This document shows positions 53,301-62,300 of a stretch of 64,000 bases of DNA, piece after piece. Both the position numbers and the translations under genes were made by a program. Position 1 is the stretch's first letter, and each line of letters begins with the position of its first letter. The notes under the pieces were generated by a model. The model was not told the origin of the DNA. It ran no database searches and saw only the letters and a list, made by a program, of their open reading frames with translations. This DNA is from Melieria omissa (Eukaryota; Arthropoda; Insecta; Diptera; Ulidiidae): contig OZ020268.1 of the NCBI GenBank assembly GCA_963971225.1, forward strand, positions 127,224,787 to 127,288,786, read 5' to 3'.

Positions 53301-56300
53301 GCAGTATTACTATGTTTGGTCTCTGGTTTTACGCCTATATGGATTTTTTCCAGTGTGAAACATTATTTTAATTTTTGTCGCGCGGTGTTATAGTAAAAGT
53401 CGGTTGGTACGTTTAGTGTGTTATCCTGTGTGCAGAGAAATTTTAATATTGTCTCTGCAGTCATTGCAAAATTTAAAGGGCGGAGTAGTAACTCACACTC
53501 ATTGTCACATTTGCTACTGATAATTCATATTGAAACAACGATACCCTCGACGATGCGTCCAATTAATAGCTACAATGTACCGGAGCGCGTTGCACAGCAG
53601 TGAACCGCAGCTCAAACTGCCTGTCAAATGTCGTGCTCCGTATTTTTCAGTGTACGATGCTCGAAGTGAACGCAGTCTTGCTGAGCAGAAAACACTAATA
53701 CACAGGAGCAATGGGCTCGCGACATGTGGGCAGTCCAATATGTTTACTAATGCGACGCAGTTAACTAGATCTAGATATCTGATTATCCTTGGCAGAAGTG
53801 ATTTGAGAACTGTAAATGGGTATCTCAGCCACATCGTATAGCTCCTTGCGAAATATGGAAATGTGTCCTTAAGCGATGCTCGCTTTGAAAATTCGACAGT
53901 ACCGCGTCGAAAAATGGCAAAAAGAAAGGCGATCACCGAGGTACAACGGGCGATAAATGGTCCGTGCTGTGTCTGGGATACTCCCAGCATAACAATCAAT
54001 AAACAAACTGTCAATAAAATTTGGACGGAGCGGACAGCGACGGCCGGTGTCAATTTTGATGGCTACTGCAACGTCGATGTGTCACTGTTAATAGCGGCAG
54101 GATGCTGATGCTGTACATTGCGATTCGCATCGCCCACCTGTACAACACGCGCCACGCTTAATTACTTTTGACATGTTGTCACAACGCGTTCAACATTGTT
54201 TCGCTTCTGCGAAGCCGTCCACTCCAACCTCCAGCCGACCCTTCGTGCCCATTAAAAATCTGCCACTGAAAACAATGACAGCATCAACGACTTTTATTTT
54301 ATTAAATCTGCTACACACTCCGTCTGCTAACGGTTCAGGTGGCGCTGACTACAAATTGAATTGATATGTCAAATCCTCTGACATTTTGAAGTGCTGTCCC
54401 TCAGCTTGGAAAAGTCGAATTCCGAATGTGTGTAGTGCGCCGACGTTGCCTCGCGCTCCTTGCGAACCCTCACTGTGGACAATTATGTATGTCAGAGAAA
54501 ACGGAAATGTGATCCGGATCAATACGAAGATACAAGTATGTAGCTCTGTGTGCTTGCCTTTACTACTACTGTTGTAAGCGTATACAATGCACAACAATTG
54601 TCGAGTGATGGAGAAAAATTAATGCATAATTCTGTAATAAGGAACAAACGATGCTAGGGACAAGCACCAGCTTGTATCAATTGGATTTTATTAAAGCTCA
54701 GAATGGTTAATGTTCCTTTTAATACTTTCAAGTAAAAAATATACAAAAATGTTGCGGTACATCTTCACAAAAACATGATCCATGACATGCCGATTTTCTT
54801 TGATATTGCTGTGCATATTACATACATATTACTTACATATACAAGTTGAGGCGGGAAGCTGGTGTGTGAAAGGTCCAATAATTTTTGACCAAACATTAGC
54901 ATCATTCTATTCCAATCCTTTAGCAAAGACCGATTATTTAACAGTTCGGTTTCTTAAAGGTTTCTGATTTCTGCGCTGTTCTGCAAGCTGCGTTTGTAAA
55001 TAAAAAGTGCTTTCCTTAGCAACTGGTCGGTCGTTTGTATTTACGCATTCTACAAGTCAATAAATGGGGATGGCCATTAATCAAAAGGCATTATGAAGGC
55101 AGTTTTGAGAACGCTTTTTCTTCTTCTCTACAACACTGCCCACCACCGCGTAATTGCATTCGATCGAACGCCAGCGCTTCAAATTATTAACAAGCCAGTG
55201 AAGGAAGAAGTGAAAGGTAGGTGGAGAGGGAAGAATAGAACTGCCGCTGTGGCTTTGCTAGCCTATTCATAAATCATGAGAAATTCAACGAGAAATGTGC
55301 ACTGCGGACGACATTCCGCATACATAGTGCAACAAGCGCGGTGAAAACAAGCCAAGGACACGCAGCACAAGTGCGCACTGTATTTAACTTTAAACATTTT
55401 TGCACAACAAAATTGAATGACGGACAATTAGACGACGGACAGATGGGCAATTGATATGGGAGCAGCTGCTCCAAGACACAAATGAGCACACAAACTATTT
55501 TAACGCTTTAACTCCCAAGGGAAAATCGGCATATGTGTTTTGTTTGCTTTACTTTTACTTTATACTTATTTGAATTTGTTTCACATTATACAATTCACAT
55601 TTTTTATTTTGAAGTTTTTATTGATGCATGTTTGCATAAAGCAATATGCAATACATACCTACGAATCGGATAAAGGTAAACCAAGAATTGAAAAAAACAG
55701 ATATAACAGATTAAAAATAATTTTGAACCGATTACAAAACTTTGTTACCAGGTGCCTAAGTTTTGTATTGATAAGCGAGTTGTATCACTTCGTCCCTTGA
55801 ACGCAGTTATTTTGTGCGAAACGCACACAAATCATGCGTTTCGCACAAACCTTGCCAAGACTTTATTTCAGCGGCTTTAGTTTCCGCTGTGAACACTGTA
55901 CATTTGAAAATGTTCAGGTGTAGTCGAAACGTTAAATCCTTTAGGAAATTGTTACACACATCTCTTCCAGCTAACTCACAGTAGTAAACTTAGGTTGGCT
56001 GTTTTTTCAGTGGAGAAACAATAATATGTATTGTATTAACCCTTTTAGTGCCGGGCTAAAAAGAGGTGCCTATGCGAGAATAACCGGCCGAATTTCACAG
56101 TTTTACTAGGGTTTGGGAAAATGCTCATAAAAACCAAACGAGAAACAATATTTACATGATTCCAAAAAGCATTATACTAAAGATGAAATAGAGAATAAAT
56201 AGAATTTCCGAAATCTTGTATTACTAATTACAAAAACAACAATGTTTGACACAAGCGGAGAATGTTTGACACAAGCGGAAAATGTTTGACACAAGCGACA

Positions 56301-59300
56301 ATAACAAAATTGACGCTTTCAAACTGGAACTGGGAAGAAATATACTGTTCATAACAACGATCGAGAAGACACTAACTGATCCTAGGTCTCGCTGCAACGT
56401 TATTTCGCGAGAGTCTTCAAACAGTTGTTTACATAACACGCTGCCGAAAAGTTCCGATAACATAAACGTCCACAAAGAGTTAAAACAAATTCTCTTGTAA
56501 TGAAATTAGATCATTTACAACGTAAAACAAATTTATTTTGGGATAGAGTTCTCCCGCAATGCGAATAGTAAAGCGGCACAAGGCGCGGGCCGATATATCG
56601 GCTCTGGCACTTCTCGCTAGTGCAGCAAGAGCTGATATATCGGCCTCCGGTACTAAAAGGGTTAATTAGTTATTATTAGTCAGGACAAAAACTTATGTAA
56701 ATACATTGAACTAGCTAGGCCAACGGCTTTTCACGTATTATCTTTATGATTTCATTGAACTAATCGTGACTCACTATTATTATTATTAATTATTAATTAA
56801 TTATTAAACTTCTAACAAATGTTTTGTCTCGTCTGATGTTAATTTTCGAACACTGAAAGACGTGTGTTACATTTTTATTTCTGATTTGAGTACATTCTCC
56901 AAGTCAATGGGAGTCTCCAATACATCAAGATTTCTAAACCATTGTTGACCTCGTCAAATTTATTGAAAAAGAAGTATTTTGTCTCATTTGAAATGCTTTC
57001 CCCATATTTGAAGTCAATAAGCCCATAAAGTCATGTGTTTCCCAAAAAAAAGTGTTTACCCTTCGTTGACCCCTCAGATTTTGATTTTCAAAAAATAAAA
57101 AAAAACACGAATAATTTTGCATTTGGAGCATTTTCACCAAGTTTGAAGACAATAAGTCTATTAATTCATATGTCTTCAAGTCAAGTTTATATGAAGAAAC
57201 ATAACGTTAGATAAAATCAAAAAGTGGGTAAAGATTATTTCAGTGAAATTATAAAATTCATGCGTTTAACAAAAAGCCAAAGCAGCAATTTTCTGTTTGC
57301 TTATTTGGTGGCAGAACTCAGCACTTTGAAAACCGCATTCTGCAGCTCTTTGGGTAAAGCTTAATCGGAAGCCAAGCCACTAACTCTCCGTTGCGTTTTA
57401 GGTACTGACTTCCCTTTTGGCGCGCAGAACCGTCTAATTTAATATAGTAACTCGTCCACTTTACGCTTTCTTTGCAGGTTTTGGCTTCGTAACATTTCAA
57501 AACGAGGATGTGGTGGATAAAGTTTGTGAAATTCATTTCCATGAAATCAACAACAAAATGGTGAGTGTACTAAAACTCTGGCTCCTCGTGGCCGTTGTGC
57601 TCACTCACACATTTCTCCCCGGCTGCAGGTGGAGTGCAAGAAGGCGCAGCCAAAGGAAGTTATGCTGCCAGCCAATCTGGCCAAGACTAGGGCTGTTGGC
57701 CGCTCTGCTTACGGTGAGTTGGTAGTTTGGGGAGGTAACGCTAACAGTGGCGGTATGATCAGTAGTAGTATTGCCACAGCAACACACACCGCCGCCCACC
57801 ACCACCACCACCATCATCAGCAACAACACCCACATGCCAGTGTTTTTGGCCATTCTAGCGCTGGTGGACCGGCGGCCTCGGCGTCGATTCGCTACACGCC
57901 ATATCCTCTGCCAACACATTTCACAGCTTCCGCCGCTGCCGTTGCGGCCGCCGCCAGCCAGCAGCAACAGGCGCAGCAGCAGCACAATCTCGCCACCGCA
58001 GTAGCGGCCGCCGCTGCTGGCGCCACACACACCATCATTCCACTGGCCGCAGCGGGCCCATCAGCCGCGTCCGCCCCCTCGCTGCTGCAATACGCAGCAG
58101 CCACTAATCCACAGGCTGCCTCTCTGTACGACGCCGCCGCCATGGTTGGCTACAAAAGGCTTCTGGCCGCGGCGGCCGTCAGCCAGCTACGACCGTCCAG
58201 TGCCGCGAGCGCGCTTGCCACAGCTTCAGCGCCGGCGCACACGCACATGCGACCAGCAACAACCACGCTCGCCTATCCTCTGAGCGATTTGCTTTCCGTA
58301 CAAGGACTGGACATGCCTACCACGGCAACCCTTTATCAGCTTTCGGGCACCAACACCCTTGGCATATGACCACAAACTGCGGCAGTCATTACACAGCTGC
58401 CACGACCGCAATAAGCTAAACACTCCTCCCTTCGACCTGTTTTTGCGGACGCGGCCAAATGGTTGATATAATTTTAAACTATCGCAAGCATCTCTAACCA
58501 AATACGAGCAAATGCAACTTTTTACCATCACATACTCTCACTTCCGCCACAGCTTTCCCCCAATACTACACATATGAAAAACGAGGGATATCAACTTCGG
58601 GGTACCAGCATATCGATGAACCGCCCCTGAACTGAGTCTGAAAACTATAAACGTCTTTAACTACGAATAGATCCGAAGGCAAAGACAAGCAAATACTTAC
58701 ATGATCTCAAACCAATAACTCTGACTGAATAAATGTGGCTATTTCGCAATCACAAATGGGGAAACTTTCTCTGATGCCTATGGTTTCGCAAGTGATCTCA
58801 ATGTTGATTGAGTAATGCATTTTACAACTTTGAAAAATCTCACTGGTCCCGAATTGATATCCCATATACAGATACAAATCACTCACCCAAATTGTGTAAA
58901 AATTACGTAATAGTAAACTGCGAAATAATTATAACCGTCAGTCAATACTTATATGTAGAACATGCGAGCCTCTCGTCTTGCTCTTAATTTAAAAAAGCAA
59001 CATAATTGACAGCCAAGTATTCTAGAGAATACTGTAATCAGTTTATTAGAATGCAACACTAAGCTCATACTCATTTTCCGCTGGATGATGTTGTGAGCTT
59101 TTGTGGTGGTTAACAAATAATTCTACGGGAACTGGCTGACACTTCGATTTGATCATTTTCCACATTAGCATTCACACAAATACATAAAAGTACATTCATA
59201 TATTATCAGTACGTTCAGACACATATCCATTCATATAAATGCACATAGGTGCATATGTACGTATATTCGTAATTGTAGGGCAAAGGCATCTGAAACTCGG

Positions 59301-62300
59301 ACGCCCAATCCGCGCAATCAAAGTTTCTGTTAATAAACTAGATTTAGACAAACCTAAAATTGTAGATGCATTAATGCGTTTTCAGGCGTAGTCACATATG
59401 AGCTGGACAATATACACATCGCATCGCATAGGAGTACTTGAAGCCATTGGTCGCTTTGTCCAAAAACCAAACCGTTAATTCGTAGACGCTATTCCATATT
59501 GAACTGTAGACGGTGCCAGCAACCAGATCTTGTCAGACGTTGCTTTAAAATTTGGCCGATAATGCATTCAACGTTCGTATAAAAAATCAACTGTCTGTCA
59601 ACTGTATAATCACATGAAAAGTCTGTTCAAATACTTTCTTTTAATAAATTGCCGGTTTCTAAAACGCAAGTTTTCATGGCCTGTGCAAGTGCATCTTTTT
59701 AGAATTGCTGGTTTCTAAAAAGAATGAGCAATCCTCGAGCATCGAATTGTGCCAATTGTCCAGCTTATGTGACTTTTAAATTATGGGGTTAGAACCCATA
59801 TTCATGTTAATTAAGGAAATGTGGCAAACAAAAAATTATGAAAACAAACATTAAAATAGATTTTAATTATACGGTTCTAGAAGTGTAGCCAATAAGCAAT
59901 TTTAAATACGCTGTGTGGTTAGGAGCTTCTTGGGACCAGTCCTGAAATATGCCGTCGTTTTCTTTAGAACGAACATTAGCACTTACTGCAGATATTCGTA
60001 AAATTAGACGAGCTAGCTTCAAGCTTGACCCAAAGAGCCACACACAGTGTAACTACTAACGAAACTATAGAAAGGAGCAAAGGCATAAAAACGATGGGAT
60101 ATGCTGTTTGCAAGGAGTTCTAATAGTTACAATTAAGTTGTGTTGACTTGAAATTACATTGTATAGCATACGTATTTGTTCACTTAGCAGTATTCAAAGT
60201 TTATACCGCAGCCATAAATTAGTGCTTACTAAGCTTCGCGGTAAAAACGAACCCTTCATTCGAATAGTTTTCTGTAATGATAACTCTTTGAAATTATATG
60301 AACTGGCAATATTGTAGCCGCCGTAGCTGACTTTTGTTGAAATGCGAAGAATTGTACAAGCAGCCACCAATGAGCAGTAGTGGTAAATAATTATACATAC
60401 TTACTATATAGAATATGCAAATAGCAATGATAAGAATAGCTCGTCGCGAAGAGAAGGCGGCAGATCACGAGCACCAGCATACATTTTGTCGTCGTCAAAT
60501 CACATTAGTCATAAAGAGCAAAATAGTATTGTTACGTACATATGTAGATGTAAACAAGAAGAACAAGAAGAAATGTTGAAAGAATATATTTCGTGAATGT
60601 GAACTGTAAACGGCAAATTCAACAGAAATTGTGTTATTAAAGAGCAGCCAATAAAAGCGGCCAAACGAACGCTGGAAGCCCTGCATTCGGTAGGCAGTGC
60701 CGACACCTTAACAGCCGCTGCCGGCAGTTCGCACATCTTGGAGCCACGCACCCTGACCACCGAACTACCCAACGTGCGCCGATCGTTACATTGGGAGAAG
60801 TCTTGATTTATGTTTTCAATCCATTAGTTTTTAAAGCCGTCACCTCTTTTTCGCTTGTAGCTTTAGCCCATGTCCCTTTCGTTCTCTCTTTCGTTTATAT
60901 ATGTGTGTATGTGCGTATTTGCATTTTATTTAAAATCGCCACTAGTTTCATAGCTGCATCCTCGAGAGTAGCTGGCGCGGTGAGTGCTGACGAATTTCTT
61001 GTTAGAAGAAAGACGAGCAGGCAAGCCGCAGCGCCACATCTCGACGATACAAAGTCCCGAAAAGGAAGTTATTTATGTAACTATACTAACAATAAGTAAG
61101 AAACGACTTAGAAATTAGTGTCTAGCTACGTAAGTCATTCGTAAAATTAGCGGTGTTCGTTCAAAATGTTTAGCGACTTAGATATACTATACTATATATT
61201 AACTTAATGTCAACTTAATGCCATAAACTAATGCGACCAACCAACTGTAGCTGTATTAGCTATAAGCGCAGGCACAAGATAACAGAATCCATATTTATTC
61301 TCAAGCAACTAGTCTAGGACGTAGAATGTTCTTTCAATAATAAGTGTCGGTTAGATACATATTCGTACATAGTCATAGAACTTTATTATCCACACTAACA
61401 TTAAACACTAACAACTAGTATTCTCCGCAACTCGTCCGTACAAGCTGTAACACGAACAACTTCGGCGTCCTGGCGTCCGCGCACGGGCATTGAGCCATTC
61501 GTGGAACAATACGAAAAAATATTTAGAAAGATGCGATATTTTCCATTTGCTACTTATAAAGTATTCGATGGTAGTGGAAATTGGTTTTAATTTTAAATTT
61601 TTTTTATACACAAACATTCTAGAATGTTGCATTCATATTTAAGATTAAATAGTTCCATCTCTAATATTCGCAGATATTTTCCATATACGGAACTAGTCCT
61701 ACGTAACCTGTACTCACATATATAATTGTACATGTACATCTTAATATAATTTTTTTTGAAATTTGCAATTAGATATTTAAAGTGGCGAGAGCTCAGTAAT
61801 TTCTCGATAGCTGAATCTAAAATTAATTATTTAATTATTTAAATTTGTATGTCTTCTCTTTTCATTTACGCCATCGCAGACAACATCATGTGGGGACTGG
61901 GGACATTACCGGATGGTAAGTACTCCATCATTTCTAGACTCATCATGCAATCACCTACACTCGAGCCGAGGTTGACATACAGTTTGTGCTTATCGTTTGT
62001 CTTTTTCCAGGATTTCCCGCAGCTGCCTATGCTGCGTACGCTGCCGGGCGCGGCTACTCTGGATATCCAAGCTTCGGTTTGCCCTACCCAACCGGTAAGT
62101 TGTTTCTCGTATGCTAAAAATTCGTCCAAGCTTTATTTTTCTGGGTACTTAATTTTTCCGCACCAAGAATTTACTATCACTTCAATGCGAATTGTGCGTT
62201 TCGGCTAATTACGAGACTTGTCTTTGGAAACTTTTCGCAAACCACCACAGCTCTTTGTCCGCCTGCATTGCATACTTGTCTGCTCTGTGCTGAAGTGAAC

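Larger units (their letters stand above)
52629..57477 (+). other. Rbp6 intron 7
   Basis: A 4.8-kb intron with a TTAA-flanked element at 56036-56665. The GC-richer stretch 53500-54600 has ORFs on both strands (a minus-strand one of 179 codons at 53514-54053) but no recognisable domain. Nothing else seen. Confidence 0.75.
58370..61879 (+). other. 3' UTR of the long isoform, then remainder of Rbp6 intron 9
   Basis: 58370 to about 58760 is the likely 3' UTR of the long isoform. AT-rich intron follows, with microsatellite-like ATACATAAAAGTACATTCAT DNA near 59180-59270 and the coding-like block at 60643-60806. No mobile element with clear ends seen. Confidence 0.65.

Noticed and set aside
53514..54053. 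179-codon minus-strand open frame
   Set aside because: Overlaps open frames on the other strand in stop-poor DNA. The Leu/Cys/Arg-rich product has no recognised motif, and I see no splice or start support.
60648..61099. Alternative exon frame open for 150 codons after AG at 60646-60647
   Set aside because: The phase fits exon 9, but the product is Cys/Arg/His-rich and then becomes AT-rich hydrophobic. The overlapping frame ending at 60806 has better codon bias.
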